NCBI RefSeq assembly: GCF_012979535.1 | Contig: NZ_CP053015.1 | Location: 1,798,001 to 1,862,000, forward strand | Direction: 5' to 3' | Source of the DNA: Sphingomonas lacunae | Lineage (GTDB): Bacteria; Pseudomonadota; Alphaproteobacteria; Sphingomonadales; Sphingomonadaceae | DNA length: 64,000 nt | Shown: positions 43,174 through 53,497 of the stretch, piece by piece | How positions within the stretch are numbered: position 1 is the stretch's first letter | How the letters are laid out: each line of letters begins with the position of its first letter | The notes under the pieces: model-generated | The model's database searches: none | Seen by the model: only the letters and a program-made list of their open reading frames with translations | What the model was told of the DNA's origin: nothing | Translations under genes and position numbers: made by a program

Positions 43174-44844
43174 TTGATGAGCGAGGACGCGGGGGTTCTG
43201 CCCAAGCATCATGTGGCGACGCAAAGTGAGAAGAAGGTGATCACCGCCTCTTCGCTCGGCACGGTATTCGAATGGTATGATTTCTATCTCTACGGATTGC
43301 TCGCCACCCACATTTCCAAGGTGTTTTTCTCTGGCGTGAACGAGACGACGGGGTTTATCCTCGCGCTCGGTGCCTTTGCCGCCGGCTTTGCGGTGCGGCC
43401 CTTTGGCGCGCTGGTGTTCGGCAGGGTCGGGGATCTGGTCGGACGCAAGAACACCTTTCTTGTCACTATGGGGATCATGGGCCTTTCGACCTTTGCGGTC
43501 GGCTTGCTGCCCGGATATGAGAGCATTGGCGTGGCGGCGCCAATCATCCTCATCTTCCTGCGTATCCTGCAGGGGCTGGCGCTGGGCGGAGAATATGGCG
43601 GGGCGGCGACCTATGTCGCCGAACATGCCCCCAACAACCGACGCGGCCTGTACACCAGCTTCATTCAGATCACCGCTACTTTCGGCCTGTTTGCCGCGCT
43701 GCTGGTGGTCATCGGCATACGCACCAGCATGGGTGAGGAAAGCTTTTCTGCTTGGGGATGGCGCCTGCCTTTCCTCATCTCGATCCTGTTGCTGGGCGTG
43801 TCGCTGTGGATCCGGATGCAATTGAATGAAAGCCCGGTCTTCCAGAAGATGAAGGAAGAAGGGACCACATCCAAGGCGCCACTCACCGAGGCATTCGGGC
43901 GATGGAGCAACGCCAAATGGGTGCTGATCGCCCTGTTCGGCGCTGTTACCGGGCAGGCGGTGGTTTGGTACACCGGGCAGTTTTACGCGTTGTTCTATCT
44001 AGAGAAAATCCTGAAGGTCGATGGCGCGCAGGCGAATATACTGATTGCAATCGCGCTGTTGCTGGGCACGCCATTTTTTGTGCTGTTCGGCTGGCTGTCG
44101 GACAAGATCGGCCGGAAATACATCATCCTCGGTGGTTGTGCGCTGGCTGCGCTCACCTATTTTCCGGCGTTCAACGCCTTGTCAAAGGCAGCCAATCCGG
44201 CGCTCGGCACTGCGACGATCAACGCGCCGGTGACGGTGACCGCTGACCCGAACGAATGTTCTGTCCAGTTTGACCCGATTGGCCGCAACAGGTTCGACAG
44301 CACCAGTTGCGACATCGCCAAGGCCTGGCTGGCCAAAAATGGCATCGATTATCGCAACGTGGAGGCCCCAGCCGGCACGGTGGCGACGGTGCAGGTGGGC
44401 GGGGCCAGCCTGATGGCGCCCGACCCGGCGGAAGTGAGCGGTGAGGCGAGAGCGGCGGCAATCACCGCCTTTCAGGGAGAGCTGAAGACGACGCTGACGG
44501 CGGCAGGTTATCCTGACAAGGCTGATCCGGCGGGCATCAACAAGGTGATGGTAGTGGCCATCCTCTTCTACCTCGTGCTGCTGGTGACCATGGTGTATGG
44601 CCCGATTGCGGCGATGCTGGTCGAACTGTTCCCCAGCCGCATCCGCTACACGTCGATGTCGCTGCCCTATCATCTAGGCAATGGTTGGTTCGGCGGATTC
44701 CTGCCGACGACCGCCTTTGCCATGGTCGCGGCAACCGGGGATGTCAGCTATGGCCTGTGGTATCCGGTGATCGTCGCCACCTTGACCGTCGTCATCGGCC
44801 TGATCTTTTTGCCCGAAACATTCCGGCGCAACATTGACGATTGA
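43174..44844 (+). CDS. MFS transporter of the metabolite:H+ symporter type with periplasmic insertion
   Basis: A 556-residue, 12-helix transporter of the MHS group ([13 protein letters not shown] at the N-terminus, [17 protein letters not shown] between helices 2 and 3, [15 protein letters not shown] after helix 4). Between helices 9 and 10 there is an extra segment of about 115 residues (roughly 340-455), placed in the periplasm by topology, with two cysteines (NECS and TSCD) that could form a disulfide. It sits between acs and prpE, so it may import acetate, propionate or related organic acids. The gap to prpE is 18 bases, so they are an operon. Confidence 0.82.
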   Translation: MMSEDAGVLPKHHVATQSEKKVITASSLGTVFEWYDFYLYGLLATHISKVFFSGVNETTGFILALGAFAAGFAVRPFGALVFGRVGDLVGRKNTFLVTMGIMGLSTFAVGLLPGYESIGVAAPIILIFLRILQGLALGGEYGGAATYVAEHAPNNRRGLYTSFIQITATFGLFAALLVVIGIRTSMGEESFSAWGWRLPFLISILLLGVSLWIRMQLNESPVFQKMKEEGTTSKAPLTEAFGRWSNAKWVLIALFGAVTGQAVVWYTGQFYALFYLEKILKVDGAQANILIAIALLLGTPFFVLFGWLSDKIGRKYIILGGCALAALTYFPAFNALSKAANPALGTATINAPVTVTADPNECSVQFDPIGRNRFDSTSCDIAKAWLAKNGIDYRNVEAPAGTVATVQVGGASLMAPDPAEVSGEARAAAITAFQGELKTTLTAAGYPDKADPAGINKVMVVAILFYLVLLVTMVYGPIAAMLVELFPSRIRYTSMSLPYHLGNGWFGGFLPTTAFAMVAATGDVSYGLWYPVIVATLTVVIGLIFLPETFRRNIDD

Positions 44845-44862
44845 GGCGAAGACGGACCCGCG

Positions 44863-46740
44863 ATGAGTGAAGCCTATGCCCGCGCGCTGCGCGACAGTAT
44901 CGAAGACCCAGAGGCGTTCTGGCGGCAAGCGGCAGCGGCCATCGACTGGGTGACACCGCCGTCGCGGGCATGGGATGATCAAGGCGGCTGGTTTGCCGGC
45001 GGTGCCCTCAACACATGCTTCAATGCGCTTGACCGGCATGTGCTGGCAGGGCGCGGGGATGCGATTGCCCTGATCTATGACAGCCCCGTCACGGGCACGA
45101 TCCGGCGGTTTAGCTTTGCCGAAATGCTCGATGAGGTCGGCCGGGTGGCGGCGATGCTGGTGCGGCTGGGCGTCGGCAAGGGTGATCGGGTGGTCATCTA
45201 TATGCCGATGATCCCTGAAACGGTTTTCGCCATGCTCGCCTGTGCGCGGCTGGGAGCAATCCATTCGGTGGTGTTCGGTGGCTTTGCGCCGCTCGAACTG
45301 GCGAAGCGGATCGACGATGCCCGGCCCAAGCTGTTGCTCACCGCCTCGTGCGGGATCGAAGGGGCGCGAACCATCGCCTACAAGCCGATGGTCGACGAGG
45401 CGCTGGTGTTTGCCGAACATCCGCCTGAGCATGTGCTGCTGTTTCAGCGCGACCGGGTGACAGCCGACCTGCATGGGCCGCGCGATATCGATTGGGCGGT
45501 GTTGCGCGAAGCGGTGGCGGGCGAGGCTGTGCCGGAGTGCGTGGCGGTGGCAGCGGATGATCCGCTCTACATCCTCTATACGAGCGGAACGACAGGCACT
45601 CCCAAGGGCGTGGTGCGCGACAATGGTGGCCATGCGGTGGCGCTCGCCTGGTCGATGGCGAACATCTACGGGATTGGCGCAGGCGACGTGTTCTGGGCGG
45701 CATCAGACGTGGGTTGGGTCGTCGGGCACAGCTATATTGTCTATGCGCCACTGATCGTCGGGGCGACGAGCGTCCTGTTCGAGGGCAAGCCGGTCGGCAC
45801 GCCCGACGCAGGGACTTTCTGGCGGACGATTGCGCGGCATGGGGTGAAGACATTCTTCACCGCGCCCACGGCGATCCGCGCGGTGCGCAAGGAAGACCCC
45901 GACGCGACCTTCTTGGCTGCCGAGGGGTTGGGTGGTTTGCAGGCCATTTTCCTCGCCGGAGAGCGCGCTGACCCGGATACCATCGGCTGGCTGGAGGAGA
46001 AGAGCGGCCTGCCGGTGATCGACCATTGGTGGCAGACTGAGCTGGGCTGGCCGGCGATTGCCAGTTGTGTGGCGCTGGGCGACTCGCGCCGAAAGCGCGG
46101 CAGTGCGGGCTTTCCGGTTCCGGGCTTTGCCTTTGCCGTGCTGGGTGAGGATGGGCAGCCGGTGCCAACGGGCGAAAGCGGGGCGGTGGTGATCAGGGCA
46201 CCGCTGGCGCCGGGCGCGTTCCGCACGTTGTGGAACAATCATGCCGGCTGGGAGAAGAATTTCGCCACCTTCCCCGGCTGGTACGAGACCGGCGATGCGG
46301 GCTTCATCGATGCCGAGGGTTTCGTCCATGTCATGGGGCGGACGGATGATATCATCAATGTCGCCGGGCACCGGCTGTCGACCGGACAGATGGAACAGAT
46401 CGTGGCGGCGCAGGATGGCGTTGCCGAATGCGCGGTGATCGGCGCCGATGATGCGATCAAGGGTATGGTGCCGATCGCCTTTGTCGTGCCGCGCGCCGGG
46501 TATGAGAGCGACAGCGCGATGGCGACGCGGGTGATTGCGGCGGTGCGGCACGAGCTCGGCGCTGTGGCAGCTCTGAAGACGGCGCATGTCGTGCCGGCGC
46601 TGCCCAAGACGCGTTCGGGCAAGACACTGCGCAACCTGTTGCGGACCATCTGCAACGGGGACGAGTTGGTGACGCCGCCTACCATCGAGGATGCGGCGGT
46701 GCCGGGCATGATCGCGGCAGTGGTGCACGTGGAGAGCTGA
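44863..46740 (+). CDS. prpE: propionyl-CoA synthetase
   Basis: A 625-residue AMP-forming ligase close to PrpE: YILYTSGTTGTPKGVVRDNGGH, DHWWQTELGWP and the C-terminal TRSGKTLRNLLR lysine. It activates propionate (and probably other short acids) with ATP and CoA. Length is normal. It is cytoplasmic and directly follows the transporter gene. Acetate and propionate activation around a shared transporter is a coherent unit. The homologous step 2-methylcitrate genes are not in the window. Confidence 0.9.
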   Translation: MSEAYARALRDSIEDPEAFWRQAAAAIDWVTPPSRAWDDQGGWFAGGALNTCFNALDRHVLAGRGDAIALIYDSPVTGTIRRFSFAEMLDEVGRVAAMLVRLGVGKGDRVVIYMPMIPETVFAMLACARLGAIHSVVFGGFAPLELAKRIDDARPKLLLTASCGIEGARTIAYKPMVDEALVFAEHPPEHVLLFQRDRVTADLHGPRDIDWAVLREAVAGEAVPECVAVAADDPLYILYTSGTTGTPKGVVRDNGGHAVALAWSMANIYGIGAGDVFWAASDVGWVVGHSYIVYAPLIVGATSVLFEGKPVGTPDAGTFWRTIARHGVKTFFTAPTAIRAVRKEDPDATFLAAEGLGGLQAIFLAGERADPDTIGWLEEKSGLPVIDHWWQTELGWPAIASCVALGDSRRKRGSAGFPVPGFAFAVLGEDGQPVPTGESGAVVIRAPLAPGAFRTLWNNHAGWEKNFATFPGWYETGDAGFIDAEGFVHVMGRTDDIINVAGHRLSTGQMEQIVAAQDGVAECAVIGADDAIKGMVPIAFVVPRAGYESDSAMATRVIAAVRHELGAVAALKTAHVVPALPKTRSGKTLRNLLRTICNGDELVTPPTIEDAAVPGMIAAVVHVES

Positions 46741-46806
46741 TGCGGCTTACGGCTGGACAGGAGCGCGGTGGGCTGACAGACCGGCGCTGCTGTTGAGGAG
46801 ATCCGC

Positions 46807-47784
46807 ATGACCAACGCACCGACCCATCTGTTCACTGGCGCCGGAGGAGTACGGATCGCCGCTGATGTGGCCGGCGAAGGGCCGCCGGTGCTGTTTGTCC
46901 ATGGATTTCCTGAACTGCGCCAGTCATGGGCGCGATTGTCGGCTGCAGCGGCGGAGGCTGGCTATCGCGCCTGCGCGATCGACGTGCGCGGTTATGGTGA
47001 CAGCGACGCACCGCCGGAAGTGGCTGACTATCGCATGGAGTTGATGGTCGCTGATCTCGCGGCAGTGGCAGCAGAACTGTCGCCCGGACAGCCGGTGACG
47101 CTGGTCGGGCATGACTGGGGCGCGGCGATTGTATGGAATGCTGCGATGGCTCGTCCCGATATATTTGGCGCGGTCGCGGCGCTGTCGATCCCCTGGTCAG
47201 GGCGGGCCAAGATGCCGTTCGACGAATTGTTCACGCAGCGATTCACAGCGAAGAACCGATTTTTCTATCAGGCCTATTTTCAGCAGCCCGGAGTGGCTGA
47301 GATGGAGTTGGAAGCTGATCCGGCGCGCTTCCTCAAGGCATTTTACCACACGATTTCCGGTGATGCCGCTCCCGGTGACTGGCCCAATGACAAGACGGCG
47401 GACATGACGCTGATGCAGGGCCTGCGCTTTCCGGACCGCGTCCCGCCATGGTTGCACCAGGGCTATTTCGAGGCGGCCGTGTCGCAATTCTCCCGGTCAG
47501 GCTTTCGTGGCCCGCTCAACCGCTACCGCAACCATCAGCGCGACTTTGTCTGGGCAGGACAGTTTGACCCGGTCATCCGTATCCCGGCGCTGTTCATTGG
47601 CGGTGCGAGCGACCCGGCGTTGGTGCTGGGCAGTGCCGACCCGCTGCCGATCATGCGTGATCATGTGCCGGGCGTGGAAACACATATGCTCGAAGGATGT
47701 GGGCACTGGATACAGGCTGAACGCGCCAGCGAGGTAGAAACATTGTTGCTAGACTGGCTGCGGCGCACCATTCGGGTCTGCTGA
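46807..47784 (+). CDS. epoxide-hydrolase-like alpha/beta-hydrolase
   Basis: A 325-residue enzyme with the soluble epoxide hydrolase pattern: HGFPELRQSWARL near the oxyanion site, nucleophile Asp in GHDWGAA, cap tyrosines in FFYQAYFQQPG and SGFRGPLNRYRN, and the histidine in GCGHWIQAERA. Such enzymes open epoxides to diols through an alkyl-enzyme intermediate. It is cytoplasmic and probably monocistronic, with a strong terminator 32 bases after the stop. The substrate is unknown, and haloalkane or ester hydrolysis is a possible alternative. Confidence 0.83.
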   Translation: MTNAPTHLFTGAGGVRIAADVAGEGPPVLFVHGFPELRQSWARLSAAAAEAGYRACAIDVRGYGDSDAPPEVADYRMELMVADLAAVAAELSPGQPVTLVGHDWGAAIVWNAAMARPDIFGAVAALSIPWSGRAKMPFDELFTQRFTAKNRFFYQAYFQQPGVAEMELEADPARFLKAFYHTISGDAAPGDWPNDKTADMTLMQGLRFPDRVPPWLHQGYFEAAVSQFSRSGFRGPLNRYRNHQRDFVWAGQFDPVIRIPALFIGGASDPALVLGSADPLPIMRDHVPGVETHMLEGCGHWIQAERASEVETLLLDWLRRTIRVC

Positions 47785-47815
47785 CCTTGCGGTCAATCCG
47801 GGCTGCCAGAATGAC

Positions 47816-47849
47816 AAAGGGGCCGGACGATCGCTCGTCCGGCCCCTTT
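47816..47849. terminator. strong bidirectional terminator
   Basis: A perfect 15-base stem, AAAGGGGCCGGACGA and TCGTCCGGCCCCTTT, with loop TCGC, between convergent genes. Confidence 0.93.
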
Positions 47850-47862
47850 CATGTCTATCGTT

Positions 47863-47883
47863 GCCGGGGGCAGCGCCCCCGGC
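47863..47883 (-). terminator. hairpin at the end of the autotransporter gene
   Basis: Arms GCCGGGGGC and GCCCCCGGC around AGC, five bases past the stop of the autotransporter gene. Confidence 0.7.
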
Positions 47884-47887
47884 GCGA

Positions 47888-50800
47888 TCAGAAGCGCCAG
47901 CTGATCGAGGCGCGATAGGTCTGGTTGCGATAGTCGCTGCGGAACACCGTGGTTTCTGCCGACAGGCTGGCCGAGATGTTTTCACCACCGATGGTGACAC
48001 CGGCAGCAGCTTCGCCCCAATTCTTGTCGTCACCGTCAAAGCCGAACAGGACGCCATTGCCGCTGCCCAGGGTGAAGTTCCCAAGAACACCGACCGGTTG
48101 GTCAAGCAGTTCGTGGACATAGTTGAGCGACAGATAAGGACGCACATTGCCCGCAGAGGTGCGCGCAGTGAAGCCCGCCCGTGCCTGGAGGCTTTCCGAC
48201 GAGTCGAGATCGTAGGTCATGCCGGCGGCACCACCCGTTTCGGACAGCGGCTTGAAGTTCAGCATGCTGTAGCGCAGCGAAACACGCGGGGTAACCGCAA
48301 TACCGGCTGTGCTGGCCGGGAGGACGCTGAGGCCCAGTTCGCCCGACATCGACATCACATCGTCGTTGGCGGTCAAGTTGAAGGTGTTCAGACCGACAAT
48401 TGCCGTGCGTGCTGACGAGAGGCTGTAAATGCCGCCGCTGGCCTGGAAATCAGCCAGAGCGCGCGACCCCACATGAACGCCGCCATAGACGGTGCCCTGA
48501 TAAAGGTTTCCACCGGTTTCAGCGAGGTTGTTGGGCGCGGAACCGTCGAGATCGGCATAGGTGAAGCCGAAGCCGAAGAAGTCCTTGTCGCCAACCGACT
48601 GTTCGATACCGGCGGTGATGTAGAAGCCGTCGAACTTGTTGCGACCGCCCGGTGTGGCGCCGGTGGTGGCAACGCCACTGCCGTTGATATAGCCGCCGGC
48701 GAGGAACAGCGCGCTGTCTTCGTCGGTGGTGCCAGTGTTGACCATGCCGGTGCCGACATCGCTCATCACCTCCATGCCCATGCCGTCATTGGCATTGAGC
48801 GCTGCAAGCTGTAGCGGGCGGCCGTACATGGCGACCGTTCCGGCCGTTTCCCCTGTGGCGGCATTGGCGATACGTTCACGGAAGAAGCGTCCGAGCACTT
48901 CGTTCATCACCACACCCGAGCCGATGGTCATCGACGGAGTGCGCGGTGCCAGACCTTCCAGGGTCGAACGAATGTTCGCCTGGGTCATGAGGTCGAGCTC
49001 ACCATAGACGCCAGCGAGGTTGCCCGCCGAGCCTGGACGATTCTGATCAAGCAGCTGGGCGAAGGCGCGCTGGATCGGCGAGCTGGCGTCGATCACCGTA
49101 TTGTATGAGCGTGCGTCGATACGGACAGTCACGCTGCTAGCGCCATAGCTGACAACCGGATTGAGGATCGGCGAGAACGCGCCCGGTGCGACGAACTGAC
49201 CCGAGACACCGCCCGCGGCCGAGACGATGGTGAACTGGTCACCATAGGTTACCCGGTAACCGGCCACAGGAGCGAGGCTGAGCGTGCCGCCGACATTGGC
49301 CCGACCGCCAGCCGGATCGCCATTCACCACGACCGTGATCCGGTCAGAGGTCTGGTTCGGGCCCAGATTGACGATGTAGTTGGTGCCGGACGACATGACC
49401 AGGTTGCCACCAACCGTCAGGTTGCCGACCGTCGTCGTGGTTCCGGGGTTGAAGGTGCCGAGAACACTGGTGAGGAACGGCGTGTTGATGCGGCCGGTGC
49501 CCGAAATGGCGCCGCCGAACAGGCTGTAGTCACCAACGCTGGTCAGCGTGCCGTTCACTGCGACAGTACCGGCGAACTGGTTGACGTTGATCAGCGAGGT
49601 GAGCGTGCCCGTATTGGCGATCACCAAGCCAGCGCCCGCCGTGCCGATCGTCAGACGATCGATCACGATGTTGGCACCCGACAGGGTCGTCGTGCCAGTG
49701 GCCGACAGGGTTACGTCAAAGTAGCGGGCCAGGACACCGGTTTCGCGCACCGGATCGCTGTTGTTCGGGACAAAGTCGCTGGCACCCGGCAGCCCATTGG
49801 CCAAGGTAGCCGCCGGCAAGACCGGTGCGCCATTGTGCGGCGTCGGCCCGGTGCTGACAAAGCCATTTCCGGCTGCGTTGGCGACGGCATCACCATCGAC
49901 ATGCATGATGGTCAGGCCATCAGTAGGCTGTCCGGCCGTTGCCGGTTGGCCATTGACGAGGAAGTCGCCGGTTGCCGTGTCGTAGCATTCATCCGACTGG
50001 AAGAAGGTCGACTGGAAGCAGATCTGGCCGAAGTCGCCACTGGTACCAGCGGCCTGCTCACCCGGAACGGTGGGGATGCCGTTGACTGGCTGACCGCCCG
50101 ACAAAATATAATAGGACGGATCAAGCGTGGAGACCCAGCGGGTCGGGTCGGTCCAGCTGCCGTCGCCAGCCTTGGCAGACACATAGTGGTAAGGGTTGTT
50201 GGCGGCGATCCAGTCCCAATAGAGATAGAGCGGCTGGTAGAAGCTGACCGTGCCATAGCCATTGGTCGACTGACCGTTGAAGAAGCGGGTGTAGCCGCCC
50301 GACAGTACGCCGATCACCAACTGGCGCGAGAAGTTCTGGAGAATCATCGGGCCGCCCGAGTCACCACCGGCGGTGGTGCCTTCGCTCGGCACGCCATTCT
50401 TAAAGCGGGCGTCATCCTTGAACGCGTTGAAGTCAAAGATGCTGGCGCCTTCAGCACCACGAAGCGGATCATCGAAGTCGATGAAGTAGAGGTTCTGCGT
50501 CAGGGTCGAAGGCGGTGAACCGAACAGGAATTGTTCGAACGTGTTGAGGTCGGTCAGCGCGCCGATGACATTCTCAGCCGCACGGCGACGGAAGTCGATC
50601 GGTTGAGTGCCCGAAGTGCCGGTGCCGTTGCCGCCGTAGCCGACGATGCCGACATTATAGCCGGTGCCAGTGGCCTGGCTGATGGTCGACGGAGCCGACA
50701 GCGGCGAGAAGAGCAAGGCCCAGGTCGGGATGTTGGCAGCAGGTGTGTCGAGCGTTGCAAGCGCCACGTCGCCATACAGGAAGCCGCGTGACGCCGGCTC

Positions 50801-51472
50801 AAGGCTGAACGGGTTATAGACCACCTGATTGACGTTGTAGAAGGCCTGGGCGAGGTTGGTCTGGAAACGGCCCGCGCCAGTGCCGGCGTCGCCAAGCAGC
50901 CAGCGGCGCAGCTCGTCCACTTCGCCAGGTGCGTTGGCGCGCGTAAAGGCTTCGAAACCAAAGGCGATTCCGGTGCCGCCCGAGTTTGCGCCATAAGCGG
51001 TGGCCGGGCGGGTGTTGACGCAGTGCGCCGCGAAAATGACGGTGCGCGGATTGATGAGCGTACCGGTGCACAGGCCGATGAAGCCGCCGCCGCTATCAAC
51101 CACCATCTGGCCAACGCCGGTGATGCCCGTGTCACGAGCCGTGGTCGGTGTGCCCGGGTTGGAGATCAGAATCTCAGGCTCGGGTTCCGACGGGTCAATG
51201 AAAGCGCGATGCGGAACCGGCGCGGTTGCTTCAACATAGGTGTGGGCTTCGGGAACGACAGCAGGCAACAGCGCCGATTGTGCCTCGGGAAGAACAGCCG
51301 TCAGATTGCCATGCGCTTCCGGCTGTATATTTTGCAACGCTCCGGTCCCTGCCAGCGCGCCACCGTCGGCAAGGGCTGGCGCAGCATAAGCAAAGGAAGC
51401 GGCGCAAGCAGTGGTCAGCAGCGACAGGCGCGCGACCCGGCCAGCGGAACGCTTGAATCCTGATGTGGTCAT
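47888..51472 (-). CDS. trypsin-like serine-protease autotransporter
   Basis: A 1194-residue exported protein. A signal peptide (arginines, then LSLLTTACAASFAYAAPALA) is followed by a proline-rich spacer and a chymotrypsin-fold protease with the triad His150 (FAAHCV), Asp235 (YGDVALATLD) and Ser372 (GGDSGGP). The middle (about 500-900) is a beta-rich passenger with autotransporter repeats, and the last 290 residues form a beta-barrel ending in SISWRF, the usual outer-membrane assembly signal. It would secrete its own protease to the surface (type Va). Substrate unknown. Not part of an operon. Confidence 0.88.
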   Translation of the reverse strand: MTTSGFKRSAGRVARLSLLTTACAASFAYAAPALADGGALAGTGALQNIQPEAHGNLTAVLPEAQSALLPAVVPEAHTYVEATAPVPHRAFIDPSEPEPEILISNPGTPTTARDTGITGVGQMVVDSGGGFIGLCTGTLINPRTVIFAAHCVNTRPATAYGANSGGTGIAFGFEAFTRANAPGEVDELRRWLLGDAGTGAGRFQTNLAQAFYNVNQVVYNPFSLEPASRGFLYGDVALATLDTPAANIPTWALLFSPLSAPSTISQATGTGYNVGIVGYGGNGTGTSGTQPIDFRRRAAENVIGALTDLNTFEQFLFGSPPSTLTQNLYFIDFDDPLRGAEGASIFDFNAFKDDARFKNGVPSEGTTAGGDSGGPMILQNFSRQLVIGVLSGGYTRFFNGQSTNGYGTVSFYQPLYLYWDWIAANNPYHYVSAKAGDGSWTDPTRWVSTLDPSYYILSGGQPVNGIPTVPGEQAAGTSGDFGQICFQSTFFQSDECYDTATGDFLVNGQPATAGQPTDGLTIMHVDGDAVANAAGNGFVSTGPTPHNGAPVLPAATLANGLPGASDFVPNNSDPVRETGVLARYFDVTLSATGTTTLSGANIVIDRLTIGTAGAGLVIANTGTLTSLINVNQFAGTVAVNGTLTSVGDYSLFGGAISGTGRINTPFLTSVLGTFNPGTTTTVGNLTVGGNLVMSSGTNYIVNLGPNQTSDRITVVVNGDPAGGRANVGGTLSLAPVAGYRVTYGDQFTIVSAAGGVSGQFVAPGAFSPILNPVVSYGASSVTVRIDARSYNTVIDASSPIQRAFAQLLDQNRPGSAGNLAGVYGELDLMTQANIRSTLEGLAPRTPSMTIGSGVVMNEVLGRFFRERIANAATGETAGTVAMYGRPLQLAALNANDGMGMEVMSDVGTGMVNTGTTDEDSALFLAGGYINGSGVATTGATPGGRNKFDGFYITAGIEQSVGDKDFFGFGFTYADLDGSAPNNLAETGGNLYQGTVYGGVHVGSRALADFQASGGIYSLSSARTAIVGLNTFNLTANDDVMSMSGELGLSVLPASTAGIAVTPRVSLRYSMLNFKPLSETGGAAGMTYDLDSSESLQARAGFTARTSAGNVRPYLSLNYVHELLDQPVGVLGNFTLGSGNGVLFGFDGDDKNWGEAAAGVTIGGENISASLSAETTVFRSDYRNQTYRASISWRF

Positions 51473-51747
51473 GTTTGGAAACCCCTATGGATTGAACGAA
51501 TAACTTATTGTGTTGTTAAGCGAGAATCGTCCCGAATGATCGCATGCTATGTCGCGAATTGGGGGCTGGCAATGGCATTGGGCGCGATTGTTGCGACTGT
51601 GGCAATCCGGCAACGCAAGAACAAATCATCCAAGTTGTGCCCTCCGGCAGGCTTTTTGGAAAGGATCGAGCTCTGGCCTTCCCCCCTCCTTCCAGCTCGC
51701 GTTCGCCATTGCATGGTACCCGCTTTCGTCCGCTCTATCGCGTGGGC

Positions 51748-52293
51748 ATGCGTCTCCTCAAAGCTGCGGCTTGCGGATTGTTTGTTTTTGGCTGTCATCC
51801 GCGCGAGGGCCGGGCCGTCAGCATTGTCAACTACGCGGGTCGCCAAGCCCCGGTCTCGCTGAATGGGCAGCAAATTGACCTGTTGCTGCTGCTACACAAT
51901 CAGGAACGGTCGCGTTTTGGGTCGCCTCCGCTAGCATGGGATGCAGGCTTGGCAACGGGGGCCGAGCAATGGGCTGCCCGGATCGGAGGCGACGGCATCC
52001 TGGAGCACAGTGGCGTTGAGGCGTTGGGCGAGAATTTGTGGATGGGGACGGCCGGTCATTACCGGATTGAGGATATGGTCGGGGCATGGGCCGAGGAAAG
52101 GCAAGATTTCAGACCCGGCCGTTTCCCCGACGTCAGCCGCACCGGCAATTGGTCTGCGGTGGGGCATTACACACAGATGATATGGCGCGACACCCAATCC
52201 GTCGGCTGCGGCCTGTACCGCGGTCGAACCTGGGAGGTGCTGGTTTGCCGCTATGCACCGGCCGGCAATGTCATGGGCGACCCGGTCCCCTGA
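51748..52293 (+). CDS. CAP-domain (SCP/PR-1) lipoprotein
   Basis: About 181 residues from ATG 51748, where MRLLKAAACGLFVFGC gives a lipoprotein signal with lipobox FVFGC; the longer frame to 51544 lacks family support. The CAP domain is clear: LLLHNQERSRFG, LEHSGVEALGENLW and GHYTQMIWRDTQSVGCGL. Its histidines and glutamates line the usual metal-binding or catalytic pocket, but bacterial CAP proteins have no fixed activity. It would be anchored in an envelope membrane. It ends four bases before the end of the GST-like gene on the other strand. Confidence 0.85.
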   Translation: MRLLKAAACGLFVFGCHPREGRAVSIVNYAGRQAPVSLNGQQIDLLLLLHNQERSRFGSPPLAWDAGLATGAEQWAARIGGDGILEHSGVEALGENLWMGTAGHYRIEDMVGAWAEERQDFRPGRFPDVSRTGNWSAVGHYTQMIWRDTQSVGCGLYRGRTWEVLVCRYAPAGNVMGDPVP

Positions 52294-52296
52294 TCA

Positions 52297-53304
52297 TCAT
52301 GCGACAAGCGGCGCAAGGCACCCCGCAGCGTCCAGGATCGGATCGACATTCTGGCGTGCGCTGGCAGGCAATGCCGCATGAAGCGCGCGCAATGCCGCGA
52401 GGCACTTGGCCTGATATCCGAACGGTCCCTGCACATAGGGCAGGCCCATTGCGGTCATCCGCACCTCTGTGTGACCAGCTTCAAGTGCTGCGGTATTGGC
52501 GAGGAGAAACGGCAGGTAGACTTGGCCGATTGCGTCGAGCAGGGCTGGCACAACCGGTGGCAGCGGTGTTTCGACGGCATCCCACTCGCCCTCAATGCCG
52601 GACATGTCGTCGATATGGGAGAGCCAGCGGAAGCTGTAGGGATAGTCCGCGCGCATCATTGTCTGGGCGGTGGGATCCACCCCTAGTTGGGACAATTGTC
52701 CGTAGATGCCGAATTCGGCAATCGACGGCCGGGTGCCGAACAGGCAGTGGCGGTCTGTGACATGGGCTTCGAGCGCGGCGAGGACGGCACGTGTCGACGC
52801 TTCGATAAGCGGGAAATTGTCCTTCGTGCAGCCGACTATGGCCATGCGGCTGACCTGGCGTTGCCGGAAGATTTCGGCGTTGTTCTGTGACGTTTCGAGG
52901 CCACCGCCCTTGAGCGCGTCAAAGGCGAGCCAGCGGCTCATCTGGATCTGGTCGATGTCTTCGAGCCAGCGGTAGCCGAACATGGCCTTTGTCAGCCATT
53001 CGTCGGCAAAATCCTCAATGAGGGCTGCGAGGAAGGCCCGGGCGGGATCGGGCGGGATCAACGAACGGTCGGCGGGATGACGGCGCTCCAGTTCGTGGAT
53101 CAATGGTGTTGAGTCATTGTGCCAGCTGTCATCGGGAAAGCGGACGACGGGGATGACCGGCGCCCGGACATTCGCCAGCGCGGCGCCTTGGGTGGCGAGG
53201 CCGTGGATCCAGATGTGCGGCAGGCGGCGGTAGCGCATGACAGCGCGCACCTTGAGCGAATAGGGCGAGCCGAGTGCGCCGTGGATTTCATATCGCTGGG
53301 TCAT
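52297..53304 (-). CDS. glutathione S-transferase-like protein
   Basis: About 335 residues from ATG 53304 (MTQRYEIHGALGSPYSLKVR); a longer frame to 53451 has no family match. The N-terminal thioredoxin-like part contains GSPYSLKVRAVMRY, VIPVVRFPDD and DSTPLIHELE, the glutathione-binding strand-loop pattern of GSTs. The remaining 230 residues are an enlarged helical C-terminal domain. The family is common in sphingomonads, with function usually unknown. It is cytoplasmic and divergent from the caspase-like gene. Confidence 0.72.
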   Translation of the reverse strand: MTQRYEIHGALGSPYSLKVRAVMRYRRLPHIWIHGLATQGAALANVRAPVIPVVRFPDDSWHNDSTPLIHELERRHPADRSLIPPDPARAFLAALIEDFADEWLTKAMFGYRWLEDIDQIQMSRWLAFDALKGGGLETSQNNAEIFRQRQVSRMAIVGCTKDNFPLIEASTRAVLAALEAHVTDRHCLFGTRPSIAEFGIYGQLSQLGVDPTAQTMMRADYPYSFRWLSHIDDMSGIEGEWDAVETPLPPVVPALLDAIGQVYLPFLLANTAALEAGHTEVRMTAMGLPYVQGPFGYQAKCLAALRALHAALPASARQNVDPILDAAGCLAPLVA

Positions 53305-53497
53305 CGTCGGTTCACTCCATGTCTGGCAGGTAGAGGGCAAGTTAGAGCGGCCTTGGCTACCTGTTCGCGGATGTAATGGCATCAAGTATGTCAAAATATT
53401 GCCGATCACAAGCCGGCTTCGGTTGATCGGGCCGGTGCACAGATGTAACAAGGCGGAGTCGCATCCACGAGAAATCCGTGGCTATTCAGGGGGGAAT

